Notes: a model not told the origin generated them from the letters alone. 64,000 nucleotides of DNA from Bog-532 sp963805255 (GCA_963805255.1 CAWDTK010000017.1:1-64000); one strand, 5' to 3'; positions 8,715 through 16,598 are shown, counted from the first letter of the stretch. Numbers and translations: made by a program.

Positions 8715-9617
8715 TTGGCTGAGCCTGGCCGGCAGATGCCAGCAGATCAGATCGTCGGCGACCAGATCGTCGGCAAACTGACCGAACTCGGTCACCGTGG
8801 CGCGTCCGCCGCCGTGGAAATCAGCGGGCAGCCTGGCGGAATTGTGTACCTGAGCAACGGGCGCCTGGCCTTCGCCGAATCACCCGCCGTGCCCGATCTG
8901 GGCACCCGGCTGGTCCGGTCACGGCGCCTGGCGCCTGATGTGTGGGATCAGATAGCCCGGGACAGCCGCCCGGACGGCGCAGTCGGCGCCGCTCTGGTCG
9001 GCCGGGCTCACGTCACCCCTGCCGAGCTGCAGCGACTGCTCCAGTCGATCGCGCTCGACGCGCTTCTCGCGCTGACCACGCCGTTCGCCGGGGAGTGCTG
9101 CGCGAGAGGCATCTGGTTCGCGCCGCAGCGATCACATTGGGCGGAAACGGTCCTGGCCATGGACGTGGAGTCGGTGGGGCAGTACATCGCGCACATGACA
9201 CAGCGGCTAGCCTGGTACGACGTCACCCCGCGATGGTGCCCGCAGTGGTCCGCCCCGGCTCCACCGGGGGCGCTCGTGAATTCCGGGCAGCGGACCGTCG
9301 CCGGCCTGATCGACGGGCGGACCACGGTCAGCGAGCTGGCCTGGCGGGGCGGTCTTTCCCTGCACGAAACGATGGAGTCCGTCGGCCGTCTCGTGCAGGC
9401 GGGCCTGTGCGTACTTCCCGCTCGTGATGCGGTTCCCGTCGTTCCCGAGCGCCCTGCCTCGCCCGGGCGCCTCGCCGTTGCTGAGTGCCCCTCGCCGGCC
9501 AAGCTGCCCCGAAGGGGCCAGCCGGGTGAGGCGCGCGCGGCGCATCAGGCCCGCGCCACGCCCCTGGATCTTGGGCTGCTGTACAGGGTCCGGCAGGGGC
9601 TGGAGCGGATGACCTGA
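8715..9617 (+). CDS. DUF4388-like regulatory protein
   Basis: A 300-residue protein. Residues about 20-60 (GKLTELGHRGASAAVEI..GGIVYLSNGRLAFAES) resemble the DUF4388 fold found in actinobacterial and myxobacterial signalling proteins; two later segments (AELQRLLQSIALDALLALT and TVAGLIDGRTTVSELAWRGGLSL..V) look like helical, winged-helix-type modules. The TTG start is chosen because GGGAGG lies 8 bases upstream; an ATG at 8736 lacks one. The protein is soluble, with no signal peptide. A regulatory role is inference from these domain resemblances. The gene stands alone, with a long upstream region. Confidence 0.65.
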   Translation: MAEPGRQMPADQIVGDQIVGKLTELGHRGASAAVEISGQPGGIVYLSNGRLAFAESPAVPDLGTRLVRSRRLAPDVWDQIARDSRPDGAVGAALVGRAHVTPAELQRLLQSIALDALLALTTPFAGECCARGIWFAPQRSHWAETVLAMDVESVGQYIAHMTQRLAWYDVTPRWCPQWSAPAPPGALVNSGQRTVAGLIDGRTTVSELAWRGGLSLHETMESVGRLVQAGLCVLPARDAVPVVPERPASPGRLAVAECPSPAKLPRRGQPGEARAAHQARATPLDLGLLYRVRQGLERMT

Positions 9618-9693
9618 CGCCGCCCGGCGGCCCGGTGACGGCATCACGATGCCGAGACGGCTGATCGGGTTCAGCCAGGAACTGGTCGCGGTG

Positions 9694-10353
9694 TCACGGG
9701 CCGTAGGTGTCTTTGAGCTCGATGCCGAGCTGGCGGGCCAGCGCCGGGGCCAGCGAGAGGAACTGAGCCGTGGTCATGATGGCGCCGCGGAGCGACTCGA
9801 ACCCCGCGGTGATATCCAGCTCCGCCCCGCGCAGGTCGACCTTCTCCAGGGTGGCGCGGGAGAAGTCGGCACGCGTCAGCGTCGATCCGGGGAACCGGGT
9901 CCGCTTCAGCGTCGCGTCGGCGAAATCAACGTCGCGCAGCAGGCAGTTCTCGAACGTGACGTCCGCGAGCGCGGCGCCACGGAAGTTCACCGAGTCCAGT
10001 TTGCATTCGTGGAAGACGACCCGGCGGAGAGCTGAATCGAACGCCTGGACCCCGGCGGCCGCGCAGCCGATGAACGTCGCATCCAGCCAGGTGCTTTCCG
10101 CCAGGTCCGCGGACAGGAGACGGACGTCGCGCAGCCACACGTCGCTGAGCCGGCTCCGGCGCATACTGACGTCCTCCAGCGTCACGTCGGAGAACGCGCA
10201 CTCCACGAAGCGGCCGTTGTCCGCCCGCGCGGCGGTGAAGGCCAGGCCCGTGAAGTGGCAGCCGTCGTAGTGCTCCCCGGGCGCCAGATCCCCCTCGTAG
10301 CCGATCAGCGCATTGGCGTAGGGGAGGTCGCCAAGTTCGCGCGGCAGCTTCAT
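9694..10353 (-). CDS. pentapeptide-repeat protein
   Basis: 219 residues, of which about 45-190 are A(D/N)LXX-type pentapeptide repeats, for example LSADLAESTWLDATF, VNFRGAALADVTFEN and ADFSRATLEKVDLRGAEL, which fold into a right-handed quadrilateral beta helix. The C-terminal helical tail reads TTAQFLSLAPALARQLGI. Some members mimic DNA and protect gyrase; most have no known job. I start at the ATG at 10353-10351 (MKLPRELGDLPYAN), because the 25 codons upstream are Arg/Gly-rich and not family-like. Confidence 0.85.
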   Translation of the reverse strand: MKLPRELGDLPYANALIGYEGDLAPGEHYDGCHFTGLAFTAARADNGRFVECAFSDVTLEDVSMRRSRLSDVWLRDVRLLSADLAESTWLDATFIGCAAAGVQAFDSALRRVVFHECKLDSVNFRGAALADVTFENCLLRDVDFADATLKRTRFPGSTLTRADFSRATLEKVDLRGAELDITAGFESLRGAIMTTAQFLSLAPALARQLGIELKDTYGP

Positions 10354-10491
10354 CGCGCCTAACCTAGCGCCTGACCCGGATCTTCGACGAGCCGCTCGCG
10401 GTGATCCCGTGCCCGGAGGAGACATCACGCCAGCTCTGGGCCCGCCACCCGTCTGGCGTCCGCACGCTGCAGGCTTAGTGCCGCACCCAAA

Positions 10492-10538
10492 GATCGGCGT
10501 CGGTTTTCCGCAGGATCGGCGGAAAACCGACGCCGATC
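10492..10538 (-). terminator. perfect 20-bp hairpin, terminator of the LLM oxidoreductase gene
   Basis: Arms 10492-10511 (GATCGGCGTCGGTTTTCCGC) and 10519-10538 pair without a mismatch around a 7-base loop. It begins 17 bp past the stop of the leftward oxidoreductase gene. The arms contain TTTT/AAAA, so it could work in both directions. Confidence 0.8.
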
Positions 10539-10555
10539 ATGGGATTGCCCCGGCC

Positions 10556-11524
10556 CTACAGCTCGCGCAGCGCCGGGAGCAGTTCCTGCTGCGACCAGGA
10601 CAGGAACTCCGCCTGCTGCGCGGCGCCCACCGCGACCAGGGCCACGTGCGTGAATCCCGCGTCCGCGTACTCCTTCACCGCCTTGACGTGCGTGCCGACG
10701 TCAGGCCCGCACGAGACGGCAGACGCGATGTCGTCGGCGGTGACGGTGGCGGAGTAGGCGTCGAACGACTCGGGATCGGGCAGCTCCGCGTTCACCTTCC
10801 AGCCGCCGACGCCCCACCGCCAGAGCTTCCTGGCCCGTTCGCGGGCCACATCCTCGTCGGCGTCGTAGGAGATCGGCAGCTGGCCGAACTTGGGTTTGCC
10901 CGGCCCGCCGGCGGCGGCGTCGAAGGCCCCCACCAGGTCCCCGTCCGGCTCGACCGAGATCAGCCCGTCGCCCTTCTCGGCGGCGGTCCGCACCGAGGCT
11001 GGCCCGGAGGCGGCGACGTGGATGGGTACCGGCTGGTCCGGCAGGTCGTACAGCTTCGCCCTGGTGACGCGGAAATGCTCGCCGTGGTAGCTGACGAAGT
11101 CCCCGCTGAACAGCGTGCGGATGATGTCCAGCGCCTCGCTCAGCTTCTGCTGGCGAACCTCCCGCGACGGCCAGCCCTGGCCGATCACATGCTCGTTCAG
11201 GTTCTCACCCGAGCCGATCCCGAGAGAGAACCGCCCGTCGGACAGCACGCCCATGGTGGCGGCCTTCTGCGCGACCACGGCCGGGTGGTAGCGCGTCGTC
11301 GGGCAGGTGACGAACGTCATCAGCGGCAGCCGCTGGGTCGCCTGCGCCGCCGCGCCGAGCACCGACCAGGCGTATCCCGAGTGACCCTGTTCCTCGAGCC
11401 ACGGGAAGTAGTGATCAGACATGACCGAGAAATCGAAACCCGCGGCTTCGGCGCCGGCCAGGTCACTGACGAGCTGCTTGACGGGCGTCTGTTCACACAT
11501 CGCGGTGTAACCGATCTGAACCAT
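10556..11524 (-). CDS. LLM-class F420-dependent oxidoreductase
   Basis: A 322-residue TIM-barrel protein of the luciferase-like (LLM) superfamily, in the subgroup (TIGR03557-like) related to F420-dependent glucose-6-phosphate dehydrogenase. Typical blocks: QIGYTAMCEQ, FDFSVMSDHYFPW, VTCPTTRYHPAVVAQKAATM, GRFSLGIGSGENLNEHV, and VHVAASGP-like PVPIHVAASGP. It would bind the deazaflavin F420; the substrate is unknown. The frame opens at 11542 but I start at the ATG at 11524, where similarity begins. It is followed by a strong hairpin terminator and appears monocistronic. Confidence 0.9.
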   Translation of the reverse strand: MVQIGYTAMCEQTPVKQLVSDLAGAEAAGFDFSVMSDHYFPWLEEQGHSGYAWSVLGAAAQATQRLPLMTFVTCPTTRYHPAVVAQKAATMGVLSDGRFSLGIGSGENLNEHVIGQGWPSREVRQQKLSEALDIIRTLFSGDFVSYHGEHFRVTRAKLYDLPDQPVPIHVAASGPASVRTAAEKGDGLISVEPDGDLVGAFDAAAGGPGKPKFGQLPISYDADEDVARERARKLWRWGVGGWKVNAELPDPESFDAYSATVTADDIASAVSCGPDVGTHVKAVKEYADAGFTHVALVAVGAAQQAEFLSWSQQELLPALREL

Positions 11525-11738
11525 GGGGTCTCGGCTACCCACAGCGGCATCGCCCTACCGTCGTAAGCCAGCGTTTTTCCGCGCGAATTGGGGAACGACC
11601 AAGGAGGAGGGGCTCAATGGGAGCGGCACAGGGCGCGAGACCGGCCGCCACGCCAGCGACATCGGCACCGGGCTGTTTTGCCGGGCGGCTGGCCGGGTAT
11701 CGCGCCGCAAACAGCGATGCGAGAGTGGTGCGAGTAAC

Positions 11739-12272
11739 GTGCGGTTCGAAGAATGGCGACCTGATTCGATCTGGCCCGTTGACCTCCTGGCCCGCTGCCT
11801 TTCCGGGCATCGCCGCGCAGGCCACCGGATCGTCTTCACCAGCGGGTGCTTCGATGTCCTTCACCGTGGCCACGTCGAATGCCTTCAGCAGGCCGCGTCC
11901 CTCGGCGACGTGCTGGTGGTCGGGGTCAACTCCGATGAGACCGTGCGCAAGCTGAAGGGAGCGGACCGCCCGGTCAGCCCGGCCGAGGACCGGGCGGCGG
12001 TCGTCGCGGCGATCGGCTGCGTCGAGTACGTGACCATCTTCGCGGACGACAGCCCGATCCGGCTCCTGGAGGCGGTCCGGCCGGACATCTACGTCAAGGG
12101 CGGCGACCACGACGCGGACACGCTGCCGGAGAGACTCGCGGTCGAGTGCTACGGCGGCCGGGTGGTGACGGTCGGTTACCTCCCGGGCCGGTCGACGGAC
12201 GGCATCGTTGAGCGCATCCGCGGCGCGGCCGGGTCCCCGCGCGTACCGGCTGAACAGCTGAATCATCGGTAG
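11739..12272 (+). CDS. rfaE2: RfaE2-type ADP-heptose synthase (nucleotidyltransferase) domain protein
   Basis: About 177 residues with the cytidylyltransferase-like fold: FTSGCFDVLHRGHVE (HxGH nucleotide motif), VGVNSDETVRKLKG, RPVSPAEDRAAVVAAI and PDIYVKGGDHD. This is the HldE C-domain reaction, forming ADP-heptose from heptose-1-phosphate and ATP for glycan synthesis. No ATG is near; I use a GTG at 11739, just ahead of the conserved part, with weak ribosome-site support, so the start is uncertain (the frame is open from 11523). In actinobacteria it usually sits in a heptose glycan cluster with glycosyltransferases. Here its neighbour is a wrecked glycosyltransferase with an IS between them, so the cluster is probably a remnant. 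Confidence 0.75.
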   Translation: MRFEEWRPDSIWPVDLLARCLSGHRRAGHRIVFTSGCFDVLHRGHVECLQQAASLGDVLVVGVNSDETVRKLKGADRPVSPAEDRAAVVAAIGCVEYVTIFADDSPIRLLEAVRPDIYVKGGDHDADTLPERLAVECYGGRVVTVGYLPGRSTDGIVERIRGAAGSPRVPAEQLNHR

Positions 12273-12329
12273 GAACGATCCAGTTGTTTACCCGCCGCCC
12301 GCCGCGGTAGCTAACTGACGGTGCCTAAG

Positions 12330-13315
12330 GCGCGTTATGTGGGTTGATCTACGGTGCGGCGAGGCAGGCCCGCATGAGGGTATGGGCGGCGATGGTCGCG
12401 GCTGTCCGGGCGAGCAGGCCCCAGAAGGTATGCGCGCCGTGGCGGGCCAGCTCCATCTGGTCGGTGATCTCCTTGAAGGTGGTCTCGATGCGGTTGCGCC
12501 ACTGGGCGATGACCTTCTGCAGGATCGCCGGCATGGTCTTGCGCTGGTCCCTGGTGGGCGGGACCAGCACTGCGGTGCCGCGGGCAGCCTGGGACGCGGC
12601 GAACGCCTTGCCGTTGAACCCCTTGTCCGCGAGCAGGTCGCGGGGCGGCGGCCCGGCTTCCAGCAGGTCGGTGCCCACGTCACGCTCGCTGACGGCGGCG
12701 GGCACGATGCTCCAGGCCCGCACGATGCGGCTGCCCAGGTCGGTCTTGGCCGCCAGGCGGAAGCCGTAGAACCACTCGGCGTGCGCGGCGTCGCGGCCGA
12801 ACCGGGCATGCAGGCCATTGGGGCCGGTCCAGCCGTCGGGGCCGCGGACCCGGGAGGCGTGCTTGACCGGCAGCGCGCTGGTGTCGATCTGCTGGCAGTC
12901 GTCTTCGGGCAGGCGGGCCGCCAGCGCCGCGCGGAACTGCTCGAACGCGCCCCACAGCCAGCGGGCCCGCCGGTTGAGCTCGCTTTGGTGCGGCAGTACC
13001 GGGAACAGGTGCGCCCAGTCGCGGGCCACCTCGGCGAGGAACCCGGCCTCGCTGCGGCGGCCCAGCAGCACGCGCACCTGGGTGATCGCCAGGATCTCCG
13101 CGTCGGAGCAGCCGGGCGCCGGCCCGGGCCGCGCCGGGATGACGATGGCCCTGGCCTTGATCGCATCATCGATCAGCACGTAGACGTAGACGAACAGGTC
13201 TTCGGTTGGCAGCATGGGGGTGGCCTCTGCGGGACAAGGGTTTCAGCTACCACTTGTCTGCCGCAGGGGCCATCTCATGATCAACGCGACGCGCCGTGAT
13301 CAACCCACATAACTC
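12330..13315. mobile_element. IS982-family insertion sequence, about 986 bp
   Basis: One leftward transposase fills the element. The ends are inverted: GTTATGTGGGTTGATC on the left (12334-12349) matches the inverse complement on the right (13298-13313). The 7-bp word GCCTAAG occurs directly at 12323-12329 and 13316-13322, just outside, and is the best target duplication; exact end bases are inferred from it. The element is inserted between rfaE2 and the glycosyltransferase remnant. Confidence 0.85.
12349..13215 (-). CDS. IS982-family transposase
   Basis: 288 residues with the IS982 layout: an N-terminal MLPTEDLFVYVYVLIDDAI, then CSDAEILAITQVRVLLG, LFPVLPHQSELNRRARWL, and the DDE acidic residues in CQQIDTSALPV, LLADKGFNGKAF and RNRIETTFKEITDQM. 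It looks intact and probably active. The ATG at 13215-13213 begins the recognised sequence. An overlapping leftward reading frame in another phase is a shadow. Confidence 0.92.
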   Translation of the reverse strand: MLPTEDLFVYVYVLIDDAIKARAIVIPARPGPAPGCSDAEILAITQVRVLLGRRSEAGFLAEVARDWAHLFPVLPHQSELNRRARWLWGAFEQFRAALAARLPEDDCQQIDTSALPVKHASRVRGPDGWTGPNGLHARFGRDAAHAEWFYGFRLAAKTDLGSRIVRAWSIVPAAVSERDVGTDLLEAGPPPRDLLADKGFNGKAFAASQAARGTAVLVPPTRDQRKTMPAILQKVIAQWRNRIETTFKEITDQMELARHGAHTFWGLLARTAATIAAHTLMRACLAAP

Positions 13316-13371
13316 GCCTAAGACGCAGGTATGCGAAAGCTTCACGGGCTTCGGCCCAAGGGGAGTTATGC

Positions 13372-13952
13372 ATGCCCATGAAGATCGCCCTTGTCTCGGA
13401 GCACGCCAGCCCGCTCGCGGCCGTCGGCGGTGCCGAATCCGGCGGGCAGAACGTGCATGTGGCCGAGCTGGCCTGTGCGTTCGGCGCCCAGGGGCATCAG
13501 GTAACCGTCTTTACCCGGCGGGCGGCCCGTCCGCGGGGCGCCTGCGCGGCGACGCCGAGTACCGGCGGCTGTCGCGGCTGGCCGCCGAGCTCGGCGTGGC
13601 CGAACGGGTGTCGTTCCGCGGCCGGGTCGGCCGGCCGGACATGCCGGCCCTGCTGCGGTCCGCGGACCTGGTGGTGAGCGTTCCCTGGTACGAGCCGTCC
13701 GGCTTGGTACCGCTGGAGGCGATGGCCTGCGGCGTCCCGGTGGTCGCCTCCGCCGTCGGCGGCCACACCGATACCGTGCGGGACGGCGTTACTGGCGCCC
13801 TCGTCCCGCCGCGTGACCCGGCGAGCTGGCCCGCGTCGTGTCCGGACTGCTGGGCCGCGAGGATCTGCCCCGGTACGGGTCCGCCGCCGCCGAGCACGCC
13901 CGGGACCGGTACTCGTGGGGGCGGATCGCCCAGGAGACAGTTGCGGGTATGA
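13372..13952 (+). pseudogene. GT4-family glycosyltransferase, internally deleted and frameshifted
   Basis: The ATG at 13372, after GGGAG, starts a normal GT4 N-terminus (MKIALVSEHASPLAAVGG.. QNVHVAELACAFGAQGHQ), but after about 50 residues the sequence jumps, in another frame, to the C-terminal half (LSRLAAELGVAERVSF, PWYEPSGLVPLEAMACG, PVVASAVGGHTDTV). The last part (DLPRYGSAAAEHARDRYSW) is in a third frame from about 13838. Roughly 170-200 residues of the middle are missing. In a GT4 enzyme the N-half binds acceptor and the C-half the nucleotide sugar, so this product cannot work. It would have belonged with rfaE2 upstream. Confidence 0.85.
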
Positions 13953-14038
13953 CCAGGTGCGCTCCCCCCGCGGCGCCGCACGCGCTGCCGCGGTCCGGGG
14001 CACCCCGCGCACCATTGCGGCCCGGTGAGCCGCGCCCG

Positions 14039-14164
14039 TCACGTGCCCGGTCCGGACGGGGCGCTGGTCAGGTACGTCGCGCTCAGGTCCTCGTCGCCGT
14101 GCTCAGGCACGCCCTGCGCCAGCCGGTCGTGGATCACCCTCGCCAGCGGCACGTCCACGCCGGC
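14039..14164 (-). pseudogene. C-terminal remnant of a 6-phosphogluconate-dehydrogenase-like oxidoreductase
   Basis: Read leftwards, the frame gives AGVDVPLARVIHDRLAQGV, then PEHGDEDLSATYLTSAP and a stop at 14039. That is the tail I would expect of an NAD(P)-dependent oxidoreductase of the 3-hydroxyisobutyrate / 6-phosphogluconate dehydrogenase superfamily. No other part of the gene remains upstream, where DUF1360 begins. It is one of several amputated genes in this stretch. Confidence 0.55.
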
Positions 14165-14211
14165 CGGTCCGTGCCCGCATGGGCGGGCGCGCGACGGGTA
14201 GTGCTGCCGCT

Positions 14212-14745
14212 ATGCCTGAGCTCACGACACTGAAGGAACGCCTCACCCATGGCTGGCGCCGCCAGCAGCAGGAGTACGCGCACGGGGAGGACTTCCCGCT
14301 CGGCGGGTACGCCACCGCGATGTCGGTGTACGGCGGGGTGGTGGCCACCATCGCCGCGGCCGTCCGGCTGACTGGCACCCGCCTGCCGGACCGGATCAGT
14401 CCGTGGGACACGGCCATAACCGCCGTTGCCACGCACAAGCTCAGCAGGATCATCGCCAAGGACCCGGTGACCAGCCCGCTGCGGGCCCCGTTCACGGTCT
14501 TCGAGGGCACGTCCGGGCCCGCCGAGCTGGCCGAGGACGTGCGCGATGGCGACGGCCGCCGCAAGACCGTGGGAGAGCTGATCAGCTGCCCGTTCTGCAT
14601 CGGGATGTGGGTGTCGACCGGCTTTACCGCCGGTTACATCTTCATGCCCCGGGCCACCCGTCTCGCGGCGACGACACTGGCCACGCTGGCCGGGTCCGAC
14701 TTCCTCCAGTTCGCCTACGCCTACGCGGAGCAGAAAGCCGGCTGA
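14212..14745 (+). CDS. DUF1360 membrane protein
   Basis: A 177-residue protein with two to three membrane segments: about 40-60 (MSVYGGVVATIAAAVRL), and 125-165 (FCIGMWVSTGFTAGYIF, then a second hydrophobic stretch to the end). The motif ELISCPFCIGMW with its CPFC pair, and TAITAVATHKLSRIIAKD, are characteristic of DUF1360, a family of unknown function found in Bacillus spore-related and actinobacterial genomes. The ATG at 14212 starts the conserved part. Its stop is 5 bp from the stop of the convergent DUF3099 gene. Confidence 0.85.
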   Translation: MPELTTLKERLTHGWRRQQQEYAHGEDFPLGGYATAMSVYGGVVATIAAAVRLTGTRLPDRISPWDTAITAVATHKLSRIIAKDPVTSPLRAPFTVFEGTSGPAELAEDVRDGDGRRKTVGELISCPFCIGMWVSTGFTAGYIFMPRATRLAATTLATLAGSDFLQFAYAYAEQKAG

Positions 14746-14750
14746 CGGCA

Positions 14751-15179
14751 CTACGGGCGGCGGCGGTCGGTGGCGCTGGCCACGTTGGCGACGATCACGG
14801 CGAACGGCGGGATGACCAGGGCCACGGCCGACATGATGACCGCCGCGAGCACCGAATACCGGTCCACCACGGCCCAGGAAACGACGAACAGGCCGATGCA
14901 GATCGTCATCAGCACGACGTAGCGGCGCTTATCCGTACGCGTCGGCTCAGGACCAGCACGCCCAGCGGTCCCGCCAGCCTTGCCCGCAGCACTAGGCCCG
15001 TCGGTGCCGCCAGGAACGCCCGCACGACCAGCCCCGCCCGTATCGCCAGCCTCGCCCGCAGCACTAGGCCCGTCGGTGCCGCCAGGAACGCCCGGACGAC
15101 CAGCCCCGCCCGTATCGCCAGCCTCGCCCGCGCCGCCGGGGTCGGCCCGCGAGCCGCCCGGCCGTCCGTCAGCTGCCAC
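14751..15179 (-). CDS. DUF3099 small membrane protein with 24-residue repeats
   Basis: 142 residues from a GTG at 15179. The C-terminal 65 residues hold the DUF3099 domain: a basic entry (TRTDKRRYVVLMT) and two membrane helices (ICIGLFVVSWAVVDRYSV and SAVALVIPPFAVIVANVAS). The N-terminal half is a low-complexity Gly/Ala/Pro region built of two 24-residue repeats (AGEAGDTGGAG..GVPGGTDGPSA). DUF3099 proteins are common in actinobacteria and have no assigned function. Convergent with DUF1360. Confidence 0.8.
   Translation of the reverse strand: MAADGRPGGSRADPGGAGEAGDTGGAGRPGVPGGTDGPSAAGEAGDTGGAGRAGVPGGTDGPSAAGKAGGTAGRAGPEPTRTDKRRYVVLMTICIGLFVVSWAVVDRYSVLAAVIMSAVALVIPPFAVIVANVASATDRRRP
14982..15125. 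repeat. 72-bp in-frame tandem repeat inside the DUF3099 gene
   Basis: Two nearly identical copies (14982-15053 and 15054-15125; each starts GCCCGCAGCACTAGGCCCG on the plus strand) encode 24 residues each. A degenerate third copy begins after them. Confidence 0.9.
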
Positions 15180-15323
15180 GTCCGCCTGCCTCTCCAGCTG
15201 TCACCAGCTTGCCCGCGCCTTGCGTCCAGCGGCAACCGGCCTGTCCGCGTCACGCGGTACCCCGGGCCGCCCAGCATCCCAAACGCACCTGTCCGGGGGC
15301 CGGTCATTGTCTTGACGTTCACG

Positions 15324-16028
15324 GCGCTGGGCGCGGTGCAGATCGAGAACCAGGCGCGTATTTGACACTCCTCCACCGTCCCCGGTCTGGGGACCAGTTT
15401 CGGGCGCGGCGGCGCGACCACGTTCCTGCAGGACCTGCAGAACGCCGGCTGCATCCTCATTGAGGGCTCGAACATGGCCGAAGCGCAGCCGGTCGGCTTC
15501 CAGTGGGTGATGGAGGCCAAGGCCCGCGGCGCGGCGGTCATCCACGTGGACCCGCGGTTCAGCCGCACCAGCGCCATGGCCGACCTGCACGTGCCGATCC
15601 GCGCGGGCAGTGACATCGCGTTCCCCGGCGGGATCATCAACCACGTCCTGCGGACTGAGCAGTACTTCCGCGACTACATGCTGGCCTACACCAACGCGTC
15701 CGCCATCCTCAGCGAGGACTTCGTGGACACCCAAGACCTCGACGGGCTGGCCGGGGCCGGCCTGTCACGGCGCAGCCCGGCCGGCTCGGCGCTGTCCGGC
15801 CTCGCGCTGCTCGGGGCCTCCGCCCTCACCCGGTTCGGCATCTTCGAGGCGGGCCGCATCTCCGCCCGCTATCGGGAGTATACGATCGTGCCGCAGCGGG
15901 AGCGCATACAGGCCCAGCACGCCCACGCGGCCCGTGCGGCCCAGGTGACCCCACCGGGCCAGGCGGGCGCGGCAACCCCGCCGGGCCAGGCGGGCCAGCC
16001 GGGCCAGGCGGGCCAGCCGGGCCGGTAA
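15324..16028 (+). pseudogene. selenocysteine formate dehydrogenase alpha fragment fused to an NrfD tail
   Basis: In one frame the DNA reads ALGAVQIENQARI, then TGA at 15363-15365, then HSSTVPGLGTSFGRGGATT, ILIEGSNMAEAQPVGFQW, GAAVIHVDPRFSRTSAMAD and SEDFVDTQDLDGL. This is the molybdopterin formate dehydrogenase alpha subunit around its active site, and the TGA is exactly where FdnG/FdhF carry selenocysteine. From about 15765 the frame switches to the last 50 residues of an NrfD-type membrane subunit (GASALTRFGIFEAGR, YTIVPQRERI). About 170 N-terminal residues, most of alpha, the iron-sulfur subunit and most of NrfD are gone. The product cannot be a working enzyme. Confidence 0.85.
15378..15394 (+). 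promoter_or_regulatory. bacterial SECIS-like hairpin
   Basis: GTCCCC (15378-15383), loop GGTCT (15384-15388), GGGGAC (15389-15394): a perfect 6-bp stem under the GGUCU loop known to be bound by SelB in E. coli formate dehydrogenase mRNAs. Exactly six codons lie between the TGA and the GGT of the loop, the spacing I recall for E. coli fdhF. No selA, selB, selC or selD is visible in the window. Confidence 0.75.
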
Positions 16029-16079
16029 CCGGCTGCGGGCGTCTAGGCTGACGGAAGTGGCAGGCCCAGGGAGGTTGCG

Positions 16080-16598
16080 TTGCCGATTTACGCGCTGGGG
16101 GACATCGAGCCCGAGATTCATCCCGCCGCCTTCGTCCACCCGGACGCGGTGGTCATCGGGAGCGTGCGGCTGAGCGCCGAAGCGTCGGTCTGGCCGTGCG
16201 CCGTGCTCCGCGGCGACCACGGGACGATCGAGATCGGCGCGCGCACGTCGATCCAGGACGGAACGGTGGTGCACTGCACCCACGACTGGCCGACGGTCAT
16301 CGGCGCGGAATGCGTCGTCGGCCACAACACCCACCTCGAGGGCTGCATGGTCGGGGACCGGTGCCTCATCGGGTCGGGATCGGTCACCCTCAACCGGGCG
16401 GTTGTGGGGGATGGCGCGCTGGTCGGCGCGGGCGCGCTCGTTCCGGAGGGATTCAAGGTGCCGCCCCGTGCCATGGCCATCGGCGTCCCGTGCCGCGTCC
16501 GCGAGCTGACCCAGCCCGGCGGGTGGATCGACGAGCCCATGCAGGCCTACCTCGAATCGGCCCGGCGCTACCGCACTGAGCTCCGCCGCATCGGTTAG
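16080..16598 (+). CDS. gamma-class carbonic anhydrase-like hexapeptide protein
   Basis: 172 residues forming a left-handed beta helix: IHPAAFVHPDAVVIGSVRLS, WPCAVLRGDHGTIEIGA, IQDGTVVHC, VVGHNTHLEGCMVGDRC and GALVPEGFKVPP. The metal-ligand histidines of the gamma carbonic anhydrase / PaaY family are present (H in VVHCTHD, VVGHNTH). By family it is a Zn enzyme, either hydrating CO2 or hydrolysing thioesters like PaaY; which cannot be told here. The TTG at 16080 is supported by GGGAGG about 7 bases upstream. It lies 51 bp after the formate dehydrogenase remnant. Confidence 0.88.
   Translation: MPIYALGDIEPEIHPAAFVHPDAVVIGSVRLSAEASVWPCAVLRGDHGTIEIGARTSIQDGTVVHCTHDWPTVIGAECVVGHNTHLEGCMVGDRCLIGSGSVTLNRAVVGDGALVGAGALVPEGFKVPPRAMAIGVPCRVRELTQPGGWIDEPMQAYLESARRYRTELRRIG

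Noticed and set aside
14403..15323. The open frame that leads into the formate dehydrogenase fragment
   Set aside because: Only the last 13 or so codons before the TGA look like formate dehydrogenase; earlier parts are shadows of DUF1360 and of the antisense DUF3099 repeats.
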